Of a stretch of DNA of 64,000 nt, positions 55,475 through 64,000 are shown one piece after another; position 1 is the stretch's first letter; each line of letters opens with the position of its first letter. The notes beneath the pieces were generated by a model that worked only from the letters and a program-made list of their open reading frames with translations, ran no database searches and had not been told where the DNA came from. Position numbers and translations under genes: made by a program. The DNA is from Polaribacter ponticola (GTDB taxonomy: Bacteria; Bacteroidota; Bacteroidia; Flavobacteriales; Flavobacteriaceae): assembly GCF_026191475.2 (NCBI RefSeq), contig NZ_JAOSLC020000003.1, positions 1,829,001-1,893,000 of the forward strand, read 5' to 3'.

Positions 55475-57871
55475 TTAATTTATAATAAGTTTTTTAGAGC
55501 TTACTTTGTTATTAGACGTTATTTTAATTAGGTAAATCCCTTTTGATAGCGTAGAAGAGTTTAATGTAATTTCTTTCTTAAGAATAGCATTTTTAAAAAT
55601 GACTCTTTTACCAATTACATTAAAAACTTCTACCTTATCAACTGTAAAAACTGGGGAACTAATTTTTATAAATTGTGTTGCAGGGTTTGGGTATAAATTT
55701 ATTTTTGTATCATCATTTAAAGAATTATTTAAAGACAATACACTTGTTTCATTTACCTCTAAAGTAAATGTTCCTGTTTCTGATTGATTATTTTGGCTCT
55801 TATTTGAAGCTGCTTCAATCCAAACTTTTAAATTAAGGTTTTTACCAACAGTTAAGTTTTTTAATGATATCTTTTCTCCACAAGCAATTGGATCTGTACT
55901 ATTACATGTTTCGTAAACTGCAAATTTTAATAAGCCACCAAAACCAGCACCTTCTACACTTAACTCTCCGCTTTGAGGCACAATTATAGAAAACCAAACA
56001 TCTGCAATTACATTTCCTGCAACGCAAGGTGCATTATTATTTGCATTACCACTTTTTACATCACCTGGTGTTACTTGCCCAAAAGTTAACGGAATTGCAT
56101 TTGTACAATTATTATTTACAGGAGCACAATCTGTAGAATAAGAAGAATGTGCGTCTTTAGATGTCCAATACGTATTACTAAAACTAACATCATCTACTTC
56201 TATACAAGTTAAGTTTGCATTGTTATCTACATCAAAACTAAAAAGGACAGTGTTTATTCCGTTTTTAACATTTAATCCTATCAATTCATTATTAGAAACA
56301 TCTAATTCTACTAAGTTTGTGTTTTTTTGAAAATCGATATATTTTAACTTGTTATAACTTGCAACAATTCTTTTTAATTGAATATTAGAATAAACGTTTA
56401 AGTTTTCGAGTTGATTATCACTACAATTTAGTAGAAAAATTTTCTCATTTTTACTAATATCTAATGTTGTTAATTGATTTGAAAAACACCATAATCTTTC
56501 TAAATCAAGCAACTTAGAAACGTCTAAAGCATCTAATTTATTTACACCAATACTTAGGTCTTTTAAAGCTACATTTTTACTTAAATCTATAGTTGTTAGT
56601 TGATTTCTAGAAATAACTAATTCGGTTAATTTTATGTTTTTACTTAAATCTATTGCAGTAATTGCATTCTGAGCAATATTTAAAACTTCTAAATTTATGT
56701 TTTTAGAAAAATCTACATTTACAATAGAATTTAAACCTGCATCTAAACTTTTTAAAGCTATAAAATCTTCGATACCAGTTAAATCTACTATACTTTCATC
56801 ATTTATATCTAAACTTTCTACTACAGAAATTTTATCTGTATCTACAAACCCATCATTATCTTCTCCATTACCTAAGCCTTTATATTCTAAATAACTTTCA
56901 AAATTTGCATCTGGTATTGCTGTTTGTTCGTTACATTCTTCTGCAAATCTACTTGTGGTATCTTTATACCAAGAAGAATCGTTATCGCTATACTCTTTAT
57001 CATCTACCAAAATACATGTTAAATCAGAATTATTTTCACTTGAAAAAATTCTAATTTTAGTATTGTTTTCATTTTGAATATTTAAATCTGTTATTTCGTT
57101 TTTATCACAATAAACATGTGTTAAATCTTTATTTTTAGTAAAATCTAACAATGTTAATTTATTCTCTTTTGCATTAAAACTTCTAAGTTTTGTATTGTTA
57201 GAAAGATCTAATAGAGATACATTATTTTTATTAATATAAAGCTCTTCTAAATCTATTAAACTAGTAACATCTAAACTAGAAATATTGTTTTCTTTACAGT
57301 TTAACTCAATTAAATTGGTATTTTTAGAAACATCTAAACTTGTTAATTGATTTGTAGCTAAATATAGTTCTGCTAATTTTGTATTATTCGATATATCTAT
57401 AGATGTTAATTGACTATCTACTACAGTCAAAGAAGTTAAGTTAGTGTTTTTTGAAATATCTAATGAAACTAAAGATTCGTAAGAATCATAAATTGCTAGT
57501 TCTATAAGTTTAGTATTGTTAGAAATATTTATAGTTTGGGTTTGAGTACTTGTTAAGATTAACCTTTCTAAATTTGAATTTTGACTAAAACTTAAGTTCT
57601 CTAACTGATTATTTGAATTCGCAATAAATTCTGTTAACGCCGCAAAATCTTGTAAACCTGTTATATCATGAACAGCATCACTGGTAGAAAAACTTACTCT
57701 TGTAATATTTACAATATCTGCAGTTAGTACTTCGCCATTTATTACTCCATCAGAATCAATATTAGCTTGTATCAAATACCGTTCGAAGTTTACATCAGGT
57801 ATACTCGTAGTTTGTGCTAAAAAATGTGCTGTAATTAGCAATGTAAAAAAAGTAAAGTATATTTTTTTCAT
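55475..57871 (-). CDS. Leucine-rich-repeat protein with type IX secretion domain
   Basis: A 798-residue secreted protein. Signal peptide ends AHFLAQ. Two LRR blocks, each opened by an IPD-x-NFE motif (about residues 24 and 318) and made of repeats of the form L-x-x-LDISKNTNLTSL. From about 585 comes a beta-sandwich module (NNNCTNAIPLTFGQVTPGD, LSVEGAGFGGLLKFAVYETC). The last about 75 residues are a type A sorting domain (INLYPNPATQFIKISS, LSKGIYLIKI, KKLIIN). It would be exported by the type IX system and attached to the surface or released. It shares its C-terminal modules with the gene at 63514. Confidence 0.92.
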   Translation of the reverse strand: MKKIYFTFFTLLITAHFLAQTTSIPDVNFERYLIQANIDSDGVINGEVLTADIVNITRVSFSTSDAVHDITGLQDFAALTEFIANSNNQLENLSFSQNSNLERLILTSTQTQTINISNNTKLIELAIYDSYESLVSLDISKNTNLTSLTVVDSQLTSIDISNNTKLAELYLATNQLTSLDVSKNTNLIELNCKENNISSLDVTSLIDLEELYINKNNVSLLDLSNNTKLRSFNAKENKLTLLDFTKNKDLTHVYCDKNEITDLNIQNENNTKIRIFSSENNSDLTCILVDDKEYSDNDSSWYKDTTSRFAEECNEQTAIPDANFESYLEYKGLGNGEDNDGFVDTDKISVVESLDINDESIVDLTGIEDFIALKSLDAGLNSIVNVDFSKNINLEVLNIAQNAITAIDLSKNIKLTELVISRNQLTTIDLSKNVALKDLSIGVNKLDALDVSKLLDLERLWCFSNQLTTLDISKNEKIFLLNCSDNQLENLNVYSNIQLKRIVASYNKLKYIDFQKNTNLVELDVSNNELIGLNVKNGINTVLFSFDVDNNANLTCIEVDDVSFSNTYWTSKDAHSSYSTDCAPVNNNCTNAIPLTFGQVTPGDVKSGNANNNAPCVAGNVIADVWFSIIVPQSGELSVEGAGFGGLLKFAVYETCNSTDPIACGEKISLKNLTVGKNLNLKVWIEAASNKSQNNQSETGTFTLEVNETSVLSLNNSLNDDTKINLYPNPATQFIKISSPVFTVDKVEVFNVIGKRVIFKNAILKKEITLNSSTLSKGIYLIKITSNNKVSSKKLIIN

Positions 57872-57883
57872 AGTTTTTGTTTT

Positions 57884-59140
57884 TTAAAATCCTAAAGATT
57901 TATATTCATTTGTGTTAATTGTTACTGCCTTATTTTTATTATATTTTACAACCTTCATATTAGCCATTTCGTTGCCGTTTTTATAATTAACTTCCAATAC
58001 AAAACCCTCTACAACACCTACTTTTCCAATACCTAATAGACTCATATTTTTATTGCTTGCAGGAAAATTATTAGTAGCCCAAACACTTACAGAAATTTCT
58101 TCATAAGCATGTTTATACTCATAACAATTGTAACCTAAAATAGATTTTGTTGCACCTGTCTTTTTTAAATCTCTAGAGTCTGCGGGTATTTTATCATCAA
58201 AACCTGTTTGAAAATATGCATCTTGAGCAACAGATTTTTTCATTTTCATACCACCAACATCCATAAACATTGTAATACTTTTAGGCGTTACAACATTGTA
58301 CATTTTACCTTCATCTCCCATTTCTGCAGAAGCAATAGACATTGCATAAATATCCTCGTAATTACCTGTTAAAAATTCCATATCTACTGCAGAACCATCA
58401 CTAGAAGTCATTTTAACCTCTAAACTAGACGAAAAAGAAAAAGTACTTGGTATTCTTATAGCAGTACTATTAGATTCAAAAGAAGTGTTTGCATCTGAAT
58501 TCTTATTACTATTTTTTGAAACTGAATTTTTATTTTTTTCTTCAGAAGAAGTATTCGCAAATCTTTTATCTACAATTTCAGAAATATTTAAACTCGTATA
58601 AGAACCTTCTATTGGTTTATCTCCTTCTCTTGTATTCCAAGTTCCTTTTAAAGAAAAAACAATTTTTTTACTATCTGCATGATGTATGATTATTTGCCCA
58701 TCTTTAGTATTTAAATAACCAGCACCATTAAAAGCGAGTGCATAACCTACAGGATAAGCGTCTACAGGAGCAATAATTTTATCTGAGTTATACGTTTTTA
58801 CAGCATTTGATAAATTATTTTCATCGAACTTACCATAAACAGATACGGTAACATCTGTTGTAACATATTCGATACCAAAATTGTACAGCTTTAAAACACC
58901 AGTATCTCCTTTAAGTTTTGGCATATGGTTAGACTCCTCAATTTTAGGCTCTTCCACTTTTTTCTTACCATCTAAAGTTTCATCGATAACCTTATCTGTT
59001 TCTTTATCTATTTTGTTTTCTAGTTTCTGCTCTACCTTATTTTGTACTTTCTTTTTAAGCTTTTTCCAAAATTGTGCATTAACAGAAGAAGTAGTTGCTA
59101 AAAGGAGAAAACAAAATAAAAGAGATTTAATTAATTTCAT
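57884..59140 (-). CDS. DUF4412-type exported protein
   Basis: A 418-residue protein with a signal peptide (ends TSSVNAQ) and a strongly charged stretch after it (FWKKLKKKVQNKVEQKLENK, residues about 24-43). The C-terminal half shows the DUF4412 pattern: MDVGGMKMKK, then ILGYNCYEYKHAYEE and VWATNNFP. Function unknown. It lies 12 bases upstream of the LRR gene, probably co-transcribed. Confidence 0.82.
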   Translation of the reverse strand: MKLIKSLLFCFLLLATTSSVNAQFWKKLKKKVQNKVEQKLENKIDKETDKVIDETLDGKKKVEEPKIEESNHMPKLKGDTGVLKLYNFGIEYVTTDVTVSVYGKFDENNLSNAVKTYNSDKIIAPVDAYPVGYALAFNGAGYLNTKDGQIIIHHADSKKIVFSLKGTWNTREGDKPIEGSYTSLNISEIVDKRFANTSSEEKNKNSVSKNSNKNSDANTSFESNSTAIRIPSTFSFSSSLEVKMTSSDGSAVDMEFLTGNYEDIYAMSIASAEMGDEGKMYNVVTPKSITMFMDVGGMKMKKSVAQDAYFQTGFDDKIPADSRDLKKTGATKSILGYNCYEYKHAYEEISVSVWATNNFPASNKNMSLLGIGKVGVVEGFVLEVNYKNGNEMANMKVVKYNKNKAVTINTNEYKSLGF

Positions 59141-59352
59141 AGCTTATAAAATTTGTGTTAATTACTTTAGTTACAAATATTAGATAAACATCAAATTAAA
59201 AAAAGAGGTTTGTATAAATGGTAGTTAGATATGTGTAGATGGTTATTAACTAGTTTTTTAATAGAATATGTAAGTTATAATCCTATAAACACAGATTACC
59301 TCTTAAAACAAACAGTTTGTACATTCTTAAACCTCTTATTAAAAAAATATTT

Positions 59353-59360
59353 TAACTTTG
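59353..59360 (+). promoter_or_regulatory. Promoter -7 box of the LytTR regulator-kinase group
   Basis: TAACTTTG fits TAnnTTTG, 15 bases before the ATG at 59376. It covers the in-frame TTG at 59358, so that codon is not the start. Confidence 0.55.
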
Positions 59361-59375
59361 AGAAAATTGACTACT

Positions 59376-60124
59376 ATGATTAAAGCTGTTATTATAGATG
59401 ATGAACCTAAAGCAATACAGGGTTTAGTTTGGGAACTTTCTAATTTTGAAAATGAACTAGAAGTTGTTGCAACTTTTACAGAACCAGAAAAAGCGATTCC
59501 CTATTTAAAAGACTCTAAAATTGATTGTCTTTTTTTAGATATAGAAATGCCAACTATGGATGGTTTTCAGTTTCTAAAAAAAGTGGACAAAAAAGACTTT
59601 GCAGTAGTAATTACTACAGCTTATAATGAATATGCAATTACTGCTTTAAAAAACGAAGCAATAGATTATCTGTTAAAACCCATAGATACAGATGATTTAG
59701 CAGAAACAATTAATAAAATAAAAAAACACAGTGCAAAAGGGTTTAGTGCTGAAAAGTTTGAAGACATTTTATTAAAATTTAACAACAAATTAAATCATAA
59801 AAAAATTACGATAAATACCGATGGAAAACTAGTTTTTTTAGAACCAAAAGATATTTTTTATGTAGCTTCAGACGGCAATTATTCTACGCTATATTTATCT
59901 GATAACAAAAAAATTGTTGTTACAAAAAAGCTTAAAGAAGTTAACGAACTTTTTCCTTCAGAACAATTTTTTAGAATTCATAACTCTTACATTATCAACC
60001 TTCATAAAATTAAAGAATTTTTAAAAACCGATGGATATGTAGTTTTAGAAAACAATGCTAAAATTCCTGTTTCTAGACAAAAAAATCTGAATTTTTAAAA
60101 AAATATAATCATTATGAAAATTAA
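59376..60124 (+). CDS. LytTR-type response regulator, 3' end frameshifted
   Basis: Receiver domain (IKAVIIDDEPKAIQGL, phospho-Asp in CLFLDIEMPTMDGFQFL, IDYLLKPIDTDDL) and LytTR DNA-binding domain (FYVASDGNYSTLYL, QFFRIHNSYIINLHKI, AKIPVSRQ). The frame stops at 60098, but one more A in the A7 run at 60079-60085 turns the tail into SRQKKSEFLKKYNHYEN and a stop at 60124, the normal LytTR ending. It then overlaps the ATG of the kinase gene by 11 bases. About 249 residues. The partner kinases follow. Confidence 0.88.
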
Positions 60125-62031
60125 ATACTTCCTAATTTTAGTATTATTTGGCTTTTCATTCACCTTTTTTCTCAGCAAAAAAAACAACCTTTAGAAAAAA
60201 CCTTAGAAAGTGTTTTAACAACTAAACCAGCTACATATAAAGAAATAGATAAAATATTAAAACCATTTCAAAGAGATTCTGTAAAAGTAAAATTAGCTAT
60301 AAAAAAATTTATAAAAGTAGGTTATAATAATGGTTTAGCTTACGAATATATTAAACTTGGTAACATTTACAGAAAATACTCTAAATACGATAAAGCAGTA
60401 GAAAGCCACAAAAGGGCTTTATTTTTTTCCAAAAATAATACAGAGTTTAAAATATTTAGCTTAAACATGCTAGGTGTAGATTACAGAAGAAAAAACATTT
60501 ACACAACAGCAATTAATTACAATAAAGAAGCCTTAGAAATTGCAGAAAAAGTTGAAAATCCAAATTCTGGAATTTTAAGAAGTATGGAGGTTTCTTACAA
60601 TAGTATTGGTAATATATATATTCTTTTAGAACAATATAAATTGGCTGAAAAAAGTTTTAAAAAGGCTATTAAAATTGCTGAAAAATCTAAAAACAAATGG
60701 TCGTTATCTATAAATAATGAAAATATTGCGAAGATAAAAGAAGCTCAAGATAGTTTAGATTTAGCCATTTATTATACTAAAAAAGCACTTACTATAGATA
60801 AGAGTATAAACAACCATTACGGCAGAATGATCTGTTATAATAGACTTGGTAAACTATTTATAAAAAAAGGAGAATACTCTAATGCGAAACAGGTATTAAA
60901 CGATGCAATGCCTATTGCCAAAAGTGTTAAAAACAATTTTTACATTGCACTAATAAACAATAATTTAGGTTGGGTAGATACGAAAACAAAAAATTTTTCG
61001 AAAGCAAAAGAACACTTTAAAACTAGTTTAGAAATTGCAGAAAAAAAGAATTACAAAACTGCCTTAACAGAAATTTACACTAATTATTCTGAATACTATG
61101 AGCAAACTGGTAATCATGAAAATGCTTTAAAATATTATAAAAAATACACTACAATTTCTAATCAATTATTAAATGATAAAACAAGTAAATATGTAAATGA
61201 TTTAATTGCAAAATATGATAGTGAGCGAAAAACAAATCAAATAAAAAACCTTGCAAAACAAAATGAAATTGCGCAATTACAATTGATAAAAAATAGAAAT
61301 TTATGGGCTATTTTTTTAGTAAGTATATTTTGTCTATTAGTAATTTTATATTTTTTGTACAGACAGAATTCATTAAAAAAAGAAAAGAAGATATTAACCT
61401 TAGAACAAGATGTTTTACGCAATCAAATGAATCCTCATTTTATTTTTAATGCTTTAAACTCTATTAAGCATTATATTATAAATAACGAACAAAAAAACGC
61501 TGTTCATTATCTTAATAAATTTTCAAAATTAATTCGTAAAATTTTAGAATCTTCCTCTGTAAAAGAAGTTTCTTTACAAGAAGAATTGGAAACAATGGAC
61601 TTGTATATGAATATCGAAAACATTCGATTTTCTAATGAAATTGATTATAATTTTAATGTAGATCAGACGCTAGATTTATCTAAAATTAAAGTTCCACCTC
61701 TTGTTTTACAACCCTTTTTAGAAAACGCTTTATGGCATGGTTTATCTTCCAAAAAAGGTGATAAAAATATTCTTTTATCAGTTCATAAACCATCAGAAAA
61801 CTTTATACAAATAGATATTCAGGATAATGGTATTGGACGTAAAGCTTCTGCCAAAATAAAATCGAATAAAACAATTAAAAGAAAATCTATTGGAATTGAG
61901 TTAACAAAAGAACGATTAAATAACTTTATTAAAGGGTTTAAAAACACTTTTAGCTTAAGTTTTAATGATTTATTTGATGATCAAAAAAACCAAACGGAAC
62001 TAAAGTAATTTTAAAAATTCCAATCTCATAA
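60114..62031 (+). CDS. TPR-containing LytS-type histidine kinase, frameshifted twice
   Basis: Two runs break the frame: T6 at 60165-60170 and A7 at 61983-61989, each short by one base. Corrected, the protein is about 639 residues: signal peptide (MKIKYFLILVLFGFSF, then SQQKKQ), tetratricopeptide repeats to about 350 (NSIGNIYILLEQYKLAEKSF, NNLGWVDTKTKNFSKAKEHF), one membrane helix (LWAIFLVSIFCLLVILYFLY), then the His_kinase domain with NQMNPHFIFNALNSIKHYI and the ATP domain (ENALWHGLSSKKGDKN, DNGIGRKAS). It overlaps the LytTR gene and should phosphorylate its product. Confidence 0.88.
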
Positions 62032-62037
62032 AAATAA

Positions 62038-63484
62038 ATGGAGTTACTTATAAAAGACTTTTCTTCTTGGTTACAAGGCATGCTTTTTATTTTAATAGCA
62101 TATCATACCATTTCTTTTTTTTACAAAGGATAAAAGTTTTGCTATTTACGCTGGTTATTTGTTTTTAATAACCATTTATCTAATTCCTAGAACTAATAAT
62201 GAAACCTCTACTTTTATAAATAAACATTATCGTACTATTTTTCTTGATTTTAATTGGGTGATTCAAATTTGGTATTGGATGCTGTATACCTGGTTTTCAA
62301 TCTACTTTTTAAACCTTAATATTAAAGATAAAAAACTTGCAAAACAGATAACATCTTATATTCTAATAACCACAATTGTAAGTACACTCTTTTTTTAATA
62401 GATTTATTTTTTTAGATAAAGCTTATATAGGTCGTTTTTTCATCTTTCTTTTTACACCAGTTTCTTTAATTATTGCTTCTTTTTTCTTGAGAGCAATGTA
62501 TCGTTTTAAAGATAAAATTAATAAATTTTTTGTTATAGGTTTTAGTTTCTTTTTAGGTTTTTCTGTGCTATCACTTGGTTTTTCTGAGATAAATAGAAGT
62601 GCGTTTAGCTTTTTAAGGCCTATAGATATATTTATGATTGGTATTATGTTAGAAGCAATAACTATTTCTATAGGTTTGGGTTATAAGTATCATATTTATA
62701 GACAAGAAAGAGATAATTACAACACACTTTTAATATCAGAATTAAAGAAAAATGACATTCTAAAAGATCAGTTAAATGAAAAACTATCAGAAAAAATAGA
62801 GAGTCATAAAATTGCAGCAATACACGTTTTACATGAAAAACAATTAAATGAGCTAAAGTTAACTAGTTTATTAAGCCAAATGAATCCTCATTTTATATTC
62901 AATGCTTTAAACTCTATAAAGCTATATATTATTAATCATGAACCTAAAATTGCAGCTTATTATTTAAATAAGTTCTCTAAACTAATTAGAAAAATTTTAG
63001 AAGCTTCTTCTGCTAAAGAAGTAACCTTGCAAGAAGAATTAGAAACAATGGATTTATATATGACTATAGAAAATATTCGTTTTTCTGATGAAATAGATTT
63101 TAATATTAAGGTTAATGAAAAATTAAATTTAACTTCTATTAAGTTACCTCCATTAATTATACAGCCTTTTTTAGAAAATGCACTTTGGCACGGGCTATCA
63201 TCAAAAAAAGTGATAAAAAAATTCTTATTTCTATTGATAAACTAGATAAAAATCACCTTCAAATAGTTATTGAAGATAATGGAATTGGCCGTAAAGCCTC
63301 CGCTAAAATAAAATCTGAAAAATCTATTAAGAGAAAATCTATAGGAATAAATTTAACCAAAGATAGATTAACAAATTTCTCTTTAACCTTAAAAAACAAA
63401 TACTCAATTATTTACCAAGATATAGAAAATGAAAACAAAAAAGCAACTGGTACTAAAGTTATTATTAAAATCCCTTTAAAGTAA
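62038..63484 (+). CDS. Second LytS-type histidine kinase, frameshifted three times
   Basis: Breaks lie in T8 at 62115-62122, T7 at 62390-62396 (each with one base too many or two too few) and A7 at 63203-63209 (one too few). Corrected, about 481-484 residues: an N-terminal 7TM-type sensor with no large periplasmic domain (MELLIKDFSSWLQGMLFILI, FAIYAGYLFLITIYLIPRTN, FVIGFSFFLGFSVLSLGF), a coiled linker, and a His_kinase domain (SQMNPHFIFNALNSIKLYI, ENALWHGLSSKK, DNGIGRKASAKIKS). The kinase part closely resembles the preceding gene, so they arose by duplication. It could be a real pseudogene, but the errors look like the others. Confidence 0.8.
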
Positions 63485-63513
63485 CAGTTGCTTTTTTAGA
63501 TCCTATAAATATC

Positions 63514-64000
63514 TTAGTTAACAACTAATTTTTTAGATACTATTCCGTTTTCTGTCTTTGCTTTTATAAAATAAATTCCTTTTGATAAATTAGAAACATT
63601 TATATCCTTTTTATCATTAAAATTCATCATTTTCAAAACTCTTTTTCCTTGTAAATTATAGATTTCAACTTGTTCAATAACCGAACTTAAAGTTTTAATA
63701 TTTAATTTGTTAGATGTTGGATTTGGATATATAATTAAATCATTATTTAAGGTTATAAAATCATCAACTGATAAAACACTAGATTCACTAGCTTTTAATG
63801 TAAATGTTCCTTGATCTGCATTTGCACTAGTACTTTTATTTGCTGATGCTTCCATCCAAACTTTTAAATAATAAACAGTTCCTGGTGTTAAATTGGTGAG
63901 AGAAATATTTAAACCACAACTTATTGATGAAGTACTTGCACAAGATTCATAAAGTGCAAATTTTAAAAGCCCACCAAAACCAGCACCTTCTATACTAAAC
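63514..64000 (-). CDS. Type IX secretion protein, C-terminal part (runs off the window)
   Basis: The open frame continues past the right edge. The visible part opens FSIEGAGFGGLLKFALYESC, the same beta-sandwich module as in the LRR protein at 55475, then TGTVYYLKVWMEAS-like sequence, a short linker and a type A sorting domain (LIIYPNPTSNKLNIKT, VEIYNLQGKRVLKM, LSKGIYFIKAKTENG, KKLVVN). The start and catalytic or binding domains are outside. It is surface-exported by inference. Confidence 0.9.
   Translation of the reverse strand, partial: FSIEGAGFGGLLKFALYESCASTSSISCGLNISLTNLTPGTVYYLKVWMEASANKSTSANADQGTFTLKASESSVLSVDDFITLNNDLIIYPNPTSNKLNIKTLSSVIEQVEIYNLQGKRVLKMMNFNDKKDINVSNLSKGIYFIKAKTENGIVSKKLVVN

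Noticed and set aside
59219..59248. ATGGTAGTTA and ATGGTTATTA as a LytTR binding repeat.
   Set aside because: The spacing is 20 bases and the match to the LytTR direct-repeat consensus is poor, so chance is likely in this AT-rich DNA.
59358..59375. Upstream TTG as start of the LytTR regulator.
   Set aside because: It overlaps the -7 box TAACTTTG; the ATG at 59376 gives the normal receiver opening.
1..64000. CRISPR arrays, insertion sequences, integrases and rRNA genes.
   Set aside because: No regularly spaced repeats, transposase or integrase motifs, or ribosomal RNA sequence was seen on either strand.

Overview
The window looks like chromosomal DNA of a low-GC member of the Bacteroidota, most probably a marine Flavobacteriaceae species; a Polaribacter-like genome would fit, but that is inference. 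The signs are A-rich leaders with few Shine-Dalgarno sites, promoters with a TAnnTTTG -7 box (the rplM promoter also has TTTG 19 bp upstream), type IX secretion C-terminal domains, a DUF5916 outer-membrane protein, GlnRS, DUF3098, and the fabH-rpmF-DUF177-pdxA gene order.

Layout. 0.1-5 kb: two lipoprotein sulfatases and a CotH-like lipoprotein. 5-9.8 kb: a TMEM175-like channel, an AraC regulator and a pirin in one run, then a second run with an exported pirin, a small acetyltransferase, DoxX and YceI. 9.9-21.3 kb: a glycan-breakdown locus with a leftward operon GH29-GH20-GH123-GH84, possibly ending in a lipocalin-like gene. Facing it is a rightward gene for a kelch mutarotase fused to a sodium symporter. 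The enzymes point to a fucosylated, sulfated glycan rich in GlcNAc and GalNAc, but no SusC/SusD pair is in view. 21.3-26.5 kb: a gene-poor stretch, a small-membrane-protein/M15 peptidase/SH3 group, an XRE regulator, tRNA-Cys, folB, a VOC protein and a zinc-ribbon protein. 26.5-34.2 kb: glnS, a DUF6370 lipoprotein, a DUF5916 protein, and rplM-rpsI-rpsB-tsf. 34.3-54.4 kb: mostly housekeeping genes (PLP enzyme, truB, uppP, ftsX, epimerase, a REC/HPt/LytTR group, Lrp, accC, accB, fabH, rpmF, DUF177, pdxA, ribE, DNA polymerase III delta', pgk, aldo-keto reductase, hexapeptide acetyltransferase, deoC, tonB). 54.5-64 kb: a lipoprotein, a leucine-rich-repeat protein with a type IX secretion tail, a DUF4412 protein, a LytTR regulator with two paralogous LytS-type histidine kinases, and the tail of another secreted protein.

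A key caveat is that nine genes are broken by small length errors in A/T runs (13 sites). They include the housekeeping genes glnS and truB, and each reads through with a one- or two-base correction. Sequencing or assembly error is more likely than mass gene decay, so I annotate these as whole genes and give the position of each break.
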